NCBI RefSeq assembly: GCF_002356315.1
Contig: NZ_AP018164.1
Span: forward strand, 62,001 to 126,000
DNA length: 64,000 bases
Direction: 5' to 3'
Source of the DNA: Mycobacterium shigaense
Lineage (GTDB): Bacteria > Actinomycetota > Actinomycetes > Mycobacteriales > Mycobacteriaceae
The position numbers and the translations under genes were made by a program. The notes under the pieces are model-generated. The model saw only the letters and a list, made by a program, of their open reading frames with translations, did not search any database and was not told the origin of the DNA. How positions within the stretch are numbered: the first letter of the stretch is position 1; each line of letters opens with the position of its first letter. Of the stretch, positions 31,752-40,372 are shown one piece after another.

Positions 31752-34700
31752 GTGATCCTCGTGTACATCTGCACTGTAGTTCCGGTATCGCTCGAGCGGA
31801 TGGCGAAATGCTCCATCAGGCCCCGCATCAGGGCGATGCCGCGACCACGAGTGTCATCTTCGACGGGGTATGGCTCCTTCCAGGTGCCCGTGTCGCTGAT
31901 GGTCAGGTGCAGCTGGTCGACGTACATGGTGGCCTTCACCGAAACGGTGCCGCCCCCCGACGAGCCGCGATGCCCGTGTTCGATGGCGTTGGCGATGGCC
32001 TCGCCGGTGGCGATGAGCACATCGAGGATCTGATCGGGTTCGACGCCCGCCCGTTTCAGCCAGGCCTGCAGGGCCGCTCGGCTGGAGGCGAGCTGGTTGA
32101 CGTCGGCGGCGAACGTCATCTCGAACGGCCCTGGCTGTCGGTACAGCAGGATGGCAACGTCGTCGAGATAGCCGCCCTGGGGCTCGAGCCGGTCCATGAG
32201 ATGGTCGGCCAGTTCGTCGAGCGACTCCGACCGGCCGCCCTGGACGAGTTCGACGGCGCGGTCCATGCCGTCGTCGATCGACAGGCCGCGGCGCTCGACC
32301 AGGCCGTCGGTGTATAGCAGCAGTGTCGCGCGTGCCGGCATGGTGACCCGGGCCTCGGGGCGCGTCCAGTCGAGCCGCAGCGCCAGGGGCAGCCCGTGTC
32401 CACCGTCCAGCGGGACGCTGGTTCCGTCGGCGTACACCATGATCGGCGGCGGGTGTCCGGCGTTGGAGTACACGATTTCGCCGGTGCTCGGGGTGAGGAT
32501 CGCGCAGAACGCGGTGGTGCAGCGGGCGGCGGGTAGCCGCGCGGCGAAACGGTCCAGCCCGGCGAGCGCCGCCCGGGGGCTGGACTGCTCGAGCAGCAGC
32601 GCGCGGCAGGCGCTGCGCAGCTGGCCCATCACGGTGGCGGCCGCCAGGCCGTGACCGACGCAGTCGCCGACGATCAGCGCGACGCGCCCGTCGTCGAGAT
32701 CGACGACGTCGTACCAGTCGCCGCCGACCTGCAACGGGCGGCCCGCGGGGTGGTATCGCACCGTGAAGCCGCCGGGCAGACCCGCCGGATCCAGCATGGC
32801 GTGTTGCAGGGCCAGGGCGGTTTCCCGCTGCGAGTCCAACAGGTAGACGCGGTGCAGGCCCTGGCCCAGTCGCCCGGCCAGCACGGTGAGCAGGGTGTTG
32901 TCCTCCCGGGTGAACGGCCGTTGCTCGGCCAGCTCGACCCACACGACGAGCACACCCTCGGGATGCTGCAACGCGATGCCCGCCGCGCCGGGCGCCCGGG
33001 TGACCGTGGTCAGCAGGTCGGCGTCGCGCACCGACTCGAGCAGCTGCCGCTCGTCCGGCCACAGGCCGGCCCAGTCGGCGGACCCGCCCGCGCAGATCAC
33101 CCCGGGCACCGCAGATGCCTCGGAGGCGGCCGACGGGAACGTCACCGCCAGCACCCGCCGCGCCTGCCAGACCCGCAGCAGCACCTCCGCGGCGCCGTGC
33201 AGTGCGTCGTCGAGCGTATCGGCTTGGGCGAGTTGCTGATTGAGCGCGGCCAGCGCGGTCTGACGCTGCACGATGTAGTGCTCGGCCGTGACATCGCGGA
33301 AGGTGCCGACGGTCACGTGCTGGCCGGAGTCCGGGTCGGCGGCGTGATTGACGCTGACCGTGACCCACAACCGATGCCCGTCGCGGTGGGTGACGGGAAC
33401 GGTGTAGACACCGCGGCCCCGGCCCAGCAACCCGCCGAACGCCTCGGCGGCGCGGCGGTGGCCTTCGGGATCGGTGCCGGCATCGGGCCACCACGGGTGC
33501 CTCGGCTGATAGGGCAGCCCCTCGGGACCGTAGCCGAGGATGTCGGCGAACGCGGTGTTGATTTCGATCACCGCGCCGCGGTCGTCGCAGACGAAGAACG
33601 CTTCCTGCAGCGAGTCCACCAGAGCGGTACGCCATCGGGCATGCCGGTTGCGCAGCCGCGCCAACTCGACGGTGGCGCGGGCCCGGGCGAGCAGCTCGGC
33701 GGCGGCGAACGGCTTGACGAGATAGTCGTCGGCGCCGGCCAGTAAGCCCTCGATCGAGGCCGCCGGCCCGGCTCGCGCCGACAGCAGCAGCACAGGCAGG
33801 GCCGCGGTGCGCGGATCCCGCCGCAGCGCGGTGAGCAGTTGCAGCCCGTCCAGTCCGGGCATCATGACGTCGCTGATCAGCAGGTCGGGCATGTCGGTGT
33901 GGATGACGTCGAGCGCCTTTCGTCCGTCGGCGACGTCGCTGACGTCGTAGCCGGCGGTCCGCAACAGGTGGCACAGGTAATCGCGCATGTCGGCGTTGTC
34001 GTCGGCGACCAGCACCCGCACCCGTTCGCTGCCGCTGTGGGCCGGGGTGATCGTGGTCATCGTCGCGGCCGTGCTGGTGTCCGGCCCGACGGCGCGGGGG
34101 TCGGCTGGCAACCAGCGCAGGGCCTCCTGCACGTACGGCTGGGCAATCGCGCCGGAGATCCCCTGGGCGCCTTGAGGTTCGACGAGCTGATCGGCCGGCA
34201 AGTGGGCCGTCCCGAAGGGCAGCCGGATCGTGAACGTGGTGCCCACGCCCTCCTGGCTGTCGGCGCTGATGGTGCCGCCGTGCAGCCCGACGAGCTCTTT
34301 GACCAGAGCCAGCCCGATGCCGCTGCCCTCCGTCGATCGCGAGCGGGCGGAGTCGATGCGGTGGAAACGCTCGAAAAGCCGGGGAATCTCGGCGGCGGGC
34401 ACCCCGATGCCGGTGTCGGCGACGGTGACGACCGCCTCGGCGTCCTCGCTGCGCACCCGGACGGTGACGGTGCCCTCGAAGGTGAACTTCAGCGCGTTGG
34501 ACAGCAAGTTGAGCACGACCTTTTCCCACATCTCGCGGTCCAGGTACACCGGTGGGTCAAGGGGTGGGCAGTCGACGGCGAACATCAGGCCCGCCTGGTC
34601 GATCGCCGACCGGAATATGCTGGCCAGCTCGGCGGTCAACGACGCGAGGTCGACGGGTTCGAATTTCGCCCCCACGCGGCCCGCCTGAATGCGCGAGAAA

Positions 34701-35905
34701 TCCAGCAGGGTGTTCACCAGCTTGGCCAGGCGCAGCCCGTTGCGATGGATGAACTCTAGTTCCTCGCGGGTACGGTCGTCGATACCCGTTGTGCGGCTGA
34801 GTAATTCGTCGACAGGCCCGAGAATCAGGGTCAGCGGTGTGCGGAACTCGTGGCTGACGTTAGAGAAGAACGCGGTCTTGGCCCGGTCGAGTTCTGCCAG
34901 ATCTTCGGCGCGCTGCTGTTGCGCGCGGTAGCTGCGGGCGCTGCCTACTCCCGCGGCGATGTGGGCGGCCACCAGTTCGACGAACCCGCGGTAGCCGTCG
35001 TCGAATTCGCGCAGCCGATTGAGCGCAGCGACCAGTAGGCCGAGTGGGGAGCTGCCCTGCTGCGCCAGCGGCACGACGAGCGCCTGAGTCGGCGGCTCGG
35101 GCCAGGCGCCGGTGGGTAGCCGCCATCCGTCACCGTCGAGATCGACCAGCTCGGCCTCCCCCCGCGCGGCCTTTTCGACCGGCCAGATCCAGGGACCACC
35201 GGCAGGCAGTACCTCCGGCGCAACCGGATGCCCGGGCGCGATGCCGCTGACGCCCGCCAGGTGCGCGTTGCCGTCATCGCCGAACAGATAGGTCAGGGTG
35301 AAGGGAAGGTCGTACGGATTGTTGGCGAGCCGGCCGGCGGCGAAGTCGAGCATCTGTCCCTCGGTGCGCACCACGCTCGGGTCGGACCCCAACTCCCGCA
35401 GCGTCGCCATGCGGCGCTCGGCGATCACCCGGTCGGTCTCCTCGCTGACCACGCACAGCATGCCGACGATGCTGGCGTCCTCGTCGCGCAGCGGGCTGTA
35501 GGAGAAGGTGTGATAGGTCTCCTCCGGGTAACCGGACCGCTCCAGGATGAGCATCAGCGCCTCGTCCCAGGTCGCTTCCCCGGTGGACAGCACGCGCTCG
35601 ACCCGCGGACTGATGTCGGCCCAGATCTCCGCCCACACTTCGTGTGCCGGACGACCCAGCGCCCACGGGTACTTGGAGCGGAGGGTATCGCGGCGATAGG
35701 CGGAGTTGCAGAAGAAGGTCAGCTCCGGACCCCAGGCCATCCACATCGAAAATCGGGAGGCCAGCAGGATGTTGACCGCGGTGCGGAGGCTCTGCGGCCA
35801 CTGCGCGACCGGACCCAACGGAGTGGACGCCCAGTCGACGGCGGCCAGATCGCGACCGATCTCCTCGTCTGCGCGGAAGACCACTGACATTCCCCTTGAG
35901 TACAC
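31748..35905 (-). CDS. Giant hybrid sensor: PAS-GAF-histidine kinase-receiver-PAS-GAF-SpoIIE phosphatase-RsbW kinase
   Basis: A 1,385-residue cytoplasmic protein with no membrane span. Order: PAS-like (about 20-165), GAF-like (180-325), HisKA with His352 in FFSNVSHEFRTPLTL, HATPase with NLLSNALKF, DTGIGVP and GSGIGLALV (455-565), receiver with phospho-acceptor Asp679 in LLISDVMMPGLDG and Lys731 (628-745), PAS (755-880), GAF (885-1020), SpoIIE/PP2C with GGDWYD and GDCVGHG (1045-1255), and an RsbW-type ATPase with EAIANAIEHGH, DTG and RGRGIAL (1262-1380). It thus joins a two-component relay to a partner-switch module in one chain. It ends overlapping the STAS gene. Start GTG 35905 or ATG 35890. 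Single-domain versions of these activities are usually separate proteins. Confidence 0.92.
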   Translation of the reverse strand: MYSRGMSVVFRADEEIGRDLAAVDWASTPLGPVAQWPQSLRTAVNILLASRFSMWMAWGPELTFFCNSAYRRDTLRSKYPWALGRPAHEVWAEIWADISPRVERVLSTGEATWDEALMLILERSGYPEETYHTFSYSPLRDEDASIVGMLCVVSEETDRVIAERRMATLRELGSDPSVVRTEGQMLDFAAGRLANNPYDLPFTLTYLFGDDGNAHLAGVSGIAPGHPVAPEVLPAGGPWIWPVEKAARGEAELVDLDGDGWRLPTGAWPEPPTQALVVPLAQQGSSPLGLLVAALNRLREFDDGYRGFVELVAAHIAAGVGSARSYRAQQQRAEDLAELDRAKTAFFSNVSHEFRTPLTLILGPVDELLSRTTGIDDRTREELEFIHRNGLRLAKLVNTLLDFSRIQAGRVGAKFEPVDLASLTAELASIFRSAIDQAGLMFAVDCPPLDPPVYLDREMWEKVVLNLLSNALKFTFEGTVTVRVRSEDAEAVVTVADTGIGVPAAEIPRLFERFHRIDSARSRSTEGSGIGLALVKELVGLHGGTISADSQEGVGTTFTIRLPFGTAHLPADQLVEPQGAQGISGAIAQPYVQEALRWLPADPRAVGPDTSTAATMTTITPAHSGSERVRVLVADDNADMRDYLCHLLRTAGYDVSDVADGRKALDVIHTDMPDLLISDVMMPGLDGLQLLTALRRDPRTAALPVLLLSARAGPAASIEGLLAGADDYLVKPFAAAELLARARATVELARLRNRHARWRTALVDSLQEAFFVCDDRGAVIEINTAFADILGYGPEGLPYQPRHPWWPDAGTDPEGHRRAAEAFGGLLGRGRGVYTVPVTHRDGHRLWVTVSVNHAADPDSGQHVTVGTFRDVTAEHYIVQRQTALAALNQQLAQADTLDDALHGAAEVLLRVWQARRVLAVTFPSAASEASAVPGVICAGGSADWAGLWPDERQLLESVRDADLLTTVTRAPGAAGIALQHPEGVLVVWVELAEQRPFTREDNTLLTVLAGRLGQGLHRVYLLDSQRETALALQHAMLDPAGLPGGFTVRYHPAGRPLQVGGDWYDVVDLDDGRVALIVGDCVGHGLAAATVMGQLRSACRALLLEQSSPRAALAGLDRFAARLPAARCTTAFCAILTPSTGEIVYSNAGHPPPIMVYADGTSVPLDGGHGLPLALRLDWTRPEARVTMPARATLLLYTDGLVERRGLSIDDGMDRAVELVQGGRSESLDELADHLMDRLEPQGGYLDDVAILLYRQPGPFEMTFAADVNQLASSRAALQAWLKRAGVEPDQILDVLIATGEAIANAIEHGHRGSSGGGTVSVKATMYVDQLHLTISDTGTWKEPYPVEDDTRGRGIALMRGLMEHFAIRSSDTGTTVQMYTRIT

Positions 35906-36115
35906 ATTTGCCCGGGATATATAACGAGCTGACCTTCCCGGTTCAGCATCGTTGCCTCAAGAGAACCATCCAGCGGGTTCGCGATGCCGGGTTTTCGTCG
36001 AACATCTTCTGCCGGCGCGCTAAGGCTTTGCCGTGCATCCCGATTGGGCAGGGCCGGGTCGGGGTATCCCAGCCGGGCAGCTCAATTAGACAAATGCTGA
36101 ATAAAGGGAGGCAAT

Positions 36116-36271
36116 GTGATCGTCCTGGGCATCATTCTCGCGGTCATCGGCTACTTCACCGGCCTGGCGATTCTGGAAACAGTCGGCGGGATCGTGGTGG
36201 TGATCGGGGTCATCCTGTGGATCCTCGGTGCCGTCGGACGCCCGGTGGCCGGCCGCAAAGTCTGGTTTTGA
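36116..36271 (+). CDS. Small membrane protein, DUF6131-like
   Basis: A 51-residue protein starting at GTG 36116, preceded by AAAGGGAGG at proper spacing. It is almost entirely two hydrophobic helices (VIVLGIILAVIGYF and VGGIVVVIGVILWILGAVG) ending in a basic tail, the layout of DUF6131 proteins, which are common small membrane proteins of unknown function in mycobacteria. It stands alone between the sensor gene and a TetR gene. Confidence 0.78.
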   Translation: MIVLGIILAVIGYFTGLAILETVGGIVVVIGVILWILGAVGRPVAGRKVWF

Positions 36272-36284
36272 CGGGACCTGTCCG

Positions 36285-36869
36285 CTAGGTGAAGTCGGCG
36301 GCCAGCAGCCGGCAGGCACGCTGAACGTCGGCGACGGCCTCGTCTGGCTCGATTTCACCGCCGACCGTCCAGGTCAGCACGCCGAACGTCACCTGCTCGA
36401 CCAACCGCGCGACGCGGGTCTGCGCGGGGGTCGGGTCGGTGATCCCGGCGGTGAGCAGGATCGTGTCGCGGACCGCGTGGTCGCCCACGGCCCTGGAGTG
36501 CGCCCGCACGGTCTGCGTCGACACGATCATCGCGTGTGCGAGATGCTTGTACCGCAACATGTTTCGGCAGGCCTCGGCCATCAGCTCGGCCACCGCGGTC
36601 GCGGCATCGGAGGAACGCCGGGCGGGCGGCCGCAGATTCTCGATCTGGGCGGTGAGCACGGCGGCGAACACGTGGTGCTTCGACGGGTAGTACCGATAAA
36701 GCGTGCGAAGGGCGACGCCTGCCTCCGCGGCGATCTCCTGGGCCTGAATTTGGTCGAGCGGACGCACCCGGCCCAGCCGCGCGGCGGACCGCAGAATCGC
36801 CGTGCGCCGCGCCCGCTGCTCGTCGGTCGCGGGCAGGGCTGGGGCCCGGGGCTCGCTGATGCGCGGCAT
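36285..36869 (-). CDS. TetR-family transcriptional regulator
   Basis: A 194-residue protein. The helix-turn-helix lies at residues 22-70 (RTAILRSAARLGRVRPLDQIQAQEIAAEAGVALRTLYRYYPSKHHVFAAV), followed by a helical sensor domain. The ATG at 36869 is favoured because it begins just ahead of the DNA-binding part; a much longer in-frame extension upstream has no family support. It is divergent from the SDR gene at 36966 with 96 nt between, so it probably controls that gene. Confidence 0.85.
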   Translation of the reverse strand: MPRISEPRAPALPATDEQRARRTAILRSAARLGRVRPLDQIQAQEIAAEAGVALRTLYRYYPSKHHVFAAVLTAQIENLRPPARRSSDAATAVAELMAEACRNMLRYKHLAHAMIVSTQTVRAHSRAVGDHAVRDTILLTAGITDPTPAQTRVARLVEQVTFGVLTWTVGGEIEPDEAVADVQRACRLLAADFT

Positions 36870-36965
36870 GCCACCAGTATCGGTGGCGGCCGGCGCGACG
36901 GCGCCGCTGTACCGATCAGCGGGACCGCGGCCACACACGGCCGGCGCACGCGGGACCCTGGAACC

Positions 36966-37757
36966 GTGCCAGATGTAGCGAAATACGGACCGTGGGCGGT
37001 GATCGCGGGCGGATCGGAGGGCGTGGGCGCCGAGTTCGCCCGACTGCTCGCCGCGGCGGGCATCGACCTCATCCTGGTCGCGCGCAAACCCGCGCCGCTC
37101 GAACGGACGGCCGAGGAATGCCGCGCTCTGGGCGCCGAGGTCCGCGCTCTCGCGGTGGATCTGGTCGACCCGTCGGCGGCCGGGCGGGTCGCGGCCGTGG
37201 CCGCGGATGTGGAGGTCGGCTTGCTGATCTACAACGCGGGCGCCAACACCTGCAGTGAGCCGCTGCTCGACGGGGCGCTCGCTGACTTTGACCGCGTCAT
37301 CGCCCTCAACATCACCACCATGATGGCGCTGACCCAGCATTTCGCGCGGTCGATGCGCGAGCGCCGACGCGGCGGCATCCTGCTCGTCGGGTCGATGGCC
37401 GGTTATCTGGGCTCGGTGCGCCATTCGGTGTACGGGGGAGTGAAGGCGTTCGGCCGCATCTTCGCCGAAAGCCTGTGGCTCGAGTTACGCGAATTCGAGG
37501 TGGACGTATTGGAATTGGTGCTCGGCGTGACACGAACGCCCGCCATGGAACGGGTCGGCTTAAACTTCGACGTCCCCGGCTTGCGGGTCGCCGAACCCGC
37601 CGACGTCGCGCGCGAAGGCCTCGAACAGCTGCCCCACGGCCCGGTCTACGTGGCGGGCGGCAACGCTGACGACGTCGCGCGGCGCAACCACCCCGACCGC
37701 GCCAAGGTGGTGCTGGGCACCCACCGGGTGATGCAGCAGCTCATGGGTGAGCGCTGA
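36966..37757 (+). CDS. Short-chain dehydrogenase/reductase
   Basis: A 263-residue SDR with cofactor motif GGSEGVG in AVIAGGSEGVGAEFARLLAAAG, the NAG motif in LLIYNAGANT, and the active-site set Ser (LLVGSMAGYLG), Tyr and Lys in VYGGVKAFGRIFAESL. The substrate is unknown. The start is a GTG. It is divergent from a TetR gene and its end overlaps by 17 nt the end of the convergent IclR gene. Confidence 0.88.
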   Translation: MPDVAKYGPWAVIAGGSEGVGAEFARLLAAAGIDLILVARKPAPLERTAEECRALGAEVRALAVDLVDPSAAGRVAAVAADVEVGLLIYNAGANTCSEPLLDGALADFDRVIALNITTMMALTQHFARSMRERRRGGILLVGSMAGYLGSVRHSVYGGVKAFGRIFAESLWLELREFEVDVLELVLGVTRTPAMERVGLNFDVPGLRVAEPADVAREGLEQLPHGPVYVAGGNADDVARRNHPDRAKVVLGTHRVMQQLMGER

Positions 37758-38400
37758 GCTCCCGGCGCACCTGTCCCGCGGCCGACCGCAACAGCGGCTC
37801 GTAGCGCCGCGTACAGGCGTTGGCGGGCAGCACAATTCCGAGTGCGGCCCTGCCGTCGACGGTCGCCGCCACCGATGTGAACTCCGAGCCGTAGTCGCCG
37901 CGCCGGGTCACCACACCACACGCCCGCACCCGAACGAGGTCGCCGCCGTCGCCGGGCCCGAAGTGTTCGGGCGGCTGTGCGGCCAGCACCGCGAGCCCAA
38001 GCGCCAGCCGGTGGGCGGGTGCCCGGGTGCCGACCCGGGTCGGCACGCTCAGCGCCGACGGGCCGCCGAGCTTGTCCACGTGGACGATGTCGAGGCCGGC
38101 GAGGACCCCGAGATGCACGACGGCGCCGGTTTTCAGGTGAAGGTCGTGCAGCGCCGGTGCCGCCGCGGACCGCAGTCGCAGATCGGTCGCGTCCCCAGCG
38201 CCCCACGACATCGCGCGGTCCCCCAGGCCGTATCCGCGGTCGGAGTGCGAGATCCAGCTGAGCCGCACCAGGTGATCGAGGATGCGGTGTGTCGTCGAGC
38301 GCGGCAGATCCGCCCGGGCCGCGACCTGATCGAGGCTCAGGCCGACGGTGACGTCGTCGAACGCATCGATGATCGAGGTAAACCGGTCGACCATCGTCAT
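37741..38400 (-). CDS. IclR-family transcriptional regulator
   Basis: A 219-residue protein: winged helix at the start (RFTSIIDAFDDVTVGLSLDQVAARADLPRSTTHRILDHLVRLSWI) and an IclR effector domain with HLGVLAGLDIVHVDKLGG, APAHRLALGLAVLA (shorter than usual) and SVAATVDGRAALGIVLPAN. The ATG at 38400 has GAGG upstream. It faces a SnoaL-SDR gene pair across about 100 nt and probably regulates it. Confidence 0.85.
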   Translation of the reverse strand: MTMVDRFTSIIDAFDDVTVGLSLDQVAARADLPRSTTHRILDHLVRLSWISHSDRGYGLGDRAMSWGAGDATDLRLRSAAAPALHDLHLKTGAVVHLGVLAGLDIVHVDKLGGPSALSVPTRVGTRAPAHRLALGLAVLAAQPPEHFGPGDGGDLVRVRACGVVTRRGDYGSEFTSVAATVDGRAALGIVLPANACTRRYEPLLRSAAGQVRRELSAHP

Positions 38401-38503
38401 CGCAACCTCGCTCCGAAAAAGAGAATTGGTTCTACCCACGGTAATGGTCCCGATCATCGGGACGCAAGAACCCGGCAGCCCGGCGGCGGGCTACAACGAG
38501 ACG

Positions 38504-38989
38504 GTGGGTGACACGAACATCGCGGAGCTCGAGCGAAGGCTCGGCCGCATCGAGGACGAACGCGCGATCGAGCGGATAATCGCGTCCTACGGTCCGCTGG
38601 TGGACGCCGGCGCCGCCGAAGCGACCGGCGAGCTGTGGGCCGTCGACGGCAGCTACGACGTCGAGGGTTGGTCGATGGGCAGTCGCGCCGACGTCGTGGC
38701 CATGGTGCGCTCGGATGCCCACCAGGGGTTGATCACCCGGGGCTGTTGTCACTTTCTGGGGCCCGCGGTTGCCACCGTCGAGGGTGACACCGCGGTCGCG
38801 GTGTGCGAGTCGATCCTGGTGCGCAGGCGCGAGGACGGGTTCGCGGTGGCCCGTGCGGGTGCGAACCACTTCCGGCTGCGGCGTATCGACGGCCGCTGGC
38901 AGATCGTGGCCCGCACCACCCGGGTGCTCGACGGCCAGCCGCAGGCGCGTGAGCTGCTGGCCGCCGCGACCCCGGGGGCGGACCTATGA
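38504..38989 (+). CDS. SnoaL-like (NTF2-fold) protein
   Basis: A protein of about 161 residues with the NTF2-like polyketide-cyclase/dehydratase pattern: IEDERAIERIIASYGPLVDAGAAEATGELWAVDGSYDVEG near the start, then a Cys/His patch TRGCCHFLGPAVATVEGDTAVA and RLRRIDGRWQIVARTTRVLDG. The GTG at 38504 is the preferred start; an ATG at 38444 would add 20 residues without a ribosome site. Its stop overlaps the next gene (ATGA), so the pair is co-translated. Function is unknown; a dehydratase or isomerase step paired with the SDR is possible. Confidence 0.8.
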   Translation: MGDTNIAELERRLGRIEDERAIERIIASYGPLVDAGAAEATGELWAVDGSYDVEGWSMGSRADVVAMVRSDAHQGLITRGCCHFLGPAVATVEGDTAVAVCESILVRRREDGFAVARAGANHFRLRRIDGRWQIVARTTRVLDGQPQARELLAAATPGADL

Positions 38990-39762
38990 CCGGGGCGCTG
39001 GCGGGCAAGGTGGCATTAGTGACGGGTGCGGGTGCGGGCATCGGCGAGGGGATCGCGCGCCGCTTCGCCGACGAGGGTGCGCACGTCGTCGTCGCCGAAT
39101 TGGATCCCGACGCGGGTGCTGCAGTCGCGGCGGACGTCGGAGGCGTGTTCGTTGGCACCGACGTATCGTCCCGGGAGCAGGTCGAAAACGCCGTCGAGAC
39201 AACGGTTTCGCACTACGGCGCGATCGACATCGTGGTGAACAACGCGTGGGGCGGCGGCGCGCTGGGCCGAGTGGAGAACAAGTCCGACGAGCAGCTGGCG
39301 CACGGGATCGCGGTCGGCTACTACGGGCCGTATTGGGCGATGCGAGCGGCCTTCCCGCACATGAAGGCGCGGGGGTGGGGCCGCGTCGTCAACCTGTGCA
39401 GCCTCAACGGCGTCAACGCGCACATCGGCTCGCTGGAATACAACGCGGCCAAGGAGGCGCTGCGGACCCTGACCCGGACGGCCGCCCGTGAATGGGCGCC
39501 GACGGGCGTGACCGTGAACGCGTTGTGCCCGGCGGCCAAGAGCCAGGCCTTCTTCCGCGCGATCGGTGACTATCCGGAGCTGGAGGCCATGGCCGACGCG
39601 GCCAACCCAATGGGCCGGATGGGGGACCCGTACGAGGACATCGCGCCGGCCGCGGTGTTCCTGGCCGGTGAGGGCTCGCGCTATCTGACCGGCAATACCC
39701 TCTTCGCCGACGGTGGCAGCCACATCAACGGCGTGGCGTGGGCGCCCGACCTCGACGCCTAA
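38986..39762 (+). CDS. Short-chain dehydrogenase/reductase
   Basis: A 258-residue classical SDR: TGAGAGIG cofactor motif, NNAWGGGA in place of NNAG, active-site Ser in VVNLCSLNGVNA, Tyr-x-x-x-Lys in LEYNAAKEALRTL, and the family's last segment YLTGNTLFADGGSHING. It overlaps the upstream SnoaL gene by 4 nt. The replacement of the usual G after NNA by a bulky Trp may shape substrate preference. Confidence 0.9.
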   Translation: MTGALAGKVALVTGAGAGIGEGIARRFADEGAHVVVAELDPDAGAAVAADVGGVFVGTDVSSREQVENAVETTVSHYGAIDIVVNNAWGGGALGRVENKSDEQLAHGIAVGYYGPYWAMRAAFPHMKARGWGRVVNLCSLNGVNAHIGSLEYNAAKEALRTLTRTAAREWAPTGVTVNALCPAAKSQAFFRAIGDYPELEAMADAANPMGRMGDPYEDIAPAAVFLAGEGSRYLTGNTLFADGGSHINGVAWAPDLDA

Positions 39763-39800
39763 CCCGTGCCCAATGTTGCAGGCAGGTAACTAAATTGGGC

Positions 39801-39947
39801 CTACCGCGTCGTGTCGTCGGCGGTGTCGTGGCGGGATTGCTGCAGGCCAGGTGCCTCGGGATCGTGGTCCTGATGCTCAAGCTTTCTCTCGACTTCGCGC
39901 TGTTCATCGGTCATTTCTCTGGCGTCTCCCGGCTTGCCGTCGCCCAT
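39801..39947 (-). CDS. Small hydrophilic protein (hypothetical)
   Basis: A 48-residue, strongly charged frame (MGDGKPGDAREMTDEQREVERKL then EAPGLQQ) with AGGGACTC 8 nt before the ATG at 39947. No known domain; likely disordered or helical. The composition looks coding rather than a shadow, but the evidence is limited. A longer in-frame start at 40040 is possible. Confidence 0.45.
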   Translation of the reverse strand: MGDGKPGDAREMTDEQREVERKLEHQDHDPEAPGLQQSRHDTADDTTR

Positions 39948-40078
39948 GGTTTGAGTCCCTTCGATCGCTTTCGCTGGTGGTGTCAGGGTCTCCGCGATCG
40001 GCCGGGTCGAAACCACTGCGGGCCCATTGCGCAAATCCATGATTTGAACCGCGCCAGGCCGGGTATTTTGACGGCAAC

Positions 40079-40102
40079 GTCAACTAGGCAGTCAACTAGG
40101 CA
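40079..40102. repeat. Direct tandem repeat of 12 nt
   Basis: GTCAACTAGGCA occurs twice back to back (40079-40090, 40091-40102), ending just before the GGGGGAGGG ribosome site of the zinc-ribbon gene. It lies in the presumed leader of that gene and may be a small duplication or a binding site. Confidence 0.85.
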
Positions 40103-40113
40103 GGGGGAGGGAT

Positions 40114-40287
40114 ATGGTGACTGTGGAGCGTGGCCGGGCGCGCTGCCCGCGGTGCATGAGCTGGGCCGAGTACCGGTTCCTCGATCGCGGTGACGACACC
40201 CTGGAGTACCAGGTGCAGTGCGGCTCCTGCGGCAACGTCCACTCCGAGGTTTCGGCCGTAGCCACCAGCAGCACTGCGGCTGCCTGA
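40114..40287 (+). CDS. Small zinc-ribbon protein
   Basis: A 57-residue protein starting at ATG 40114 after a strong ribosome site (GGGGGAGGG). Two Cys pairs, CPRC (residues 11-14) and CGSC (36-39), are spaced as in a zinc ribbon. The family is not known to me. It stands alone between a small minus-strand frame and the WS/DGAT gene. Confidence 0.75.
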   Translation: MVTVERGRARCPRCMSWAEYRFLDRGDDTLEYQVQCGSCGNVHSEVSAVATSSTAAA

Positions 40288-40372
40288 CTAAATCTCGTGT
40301 AGCTCAGCATAATTCGTGGTCAGCAGTAGTAGGGCGCGCCTGAAACGCAAGTGGCGCTGGACAACCGGGAAA

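Noticed and set aside
31854..34529. An 891-residue open frame on the minus strand inside the giant sensor gene
   Set aside because: It is an Arg/Ala-rich shadow of the true frame caused by high GC; the real frame has complete domain motifs.
38422..38433. AGAA-N4-TTCT as an IclR operator
   Set aside because: Arms of only 4 bp; too weak to call, though the position between iclR and its presumed target is suggestive.
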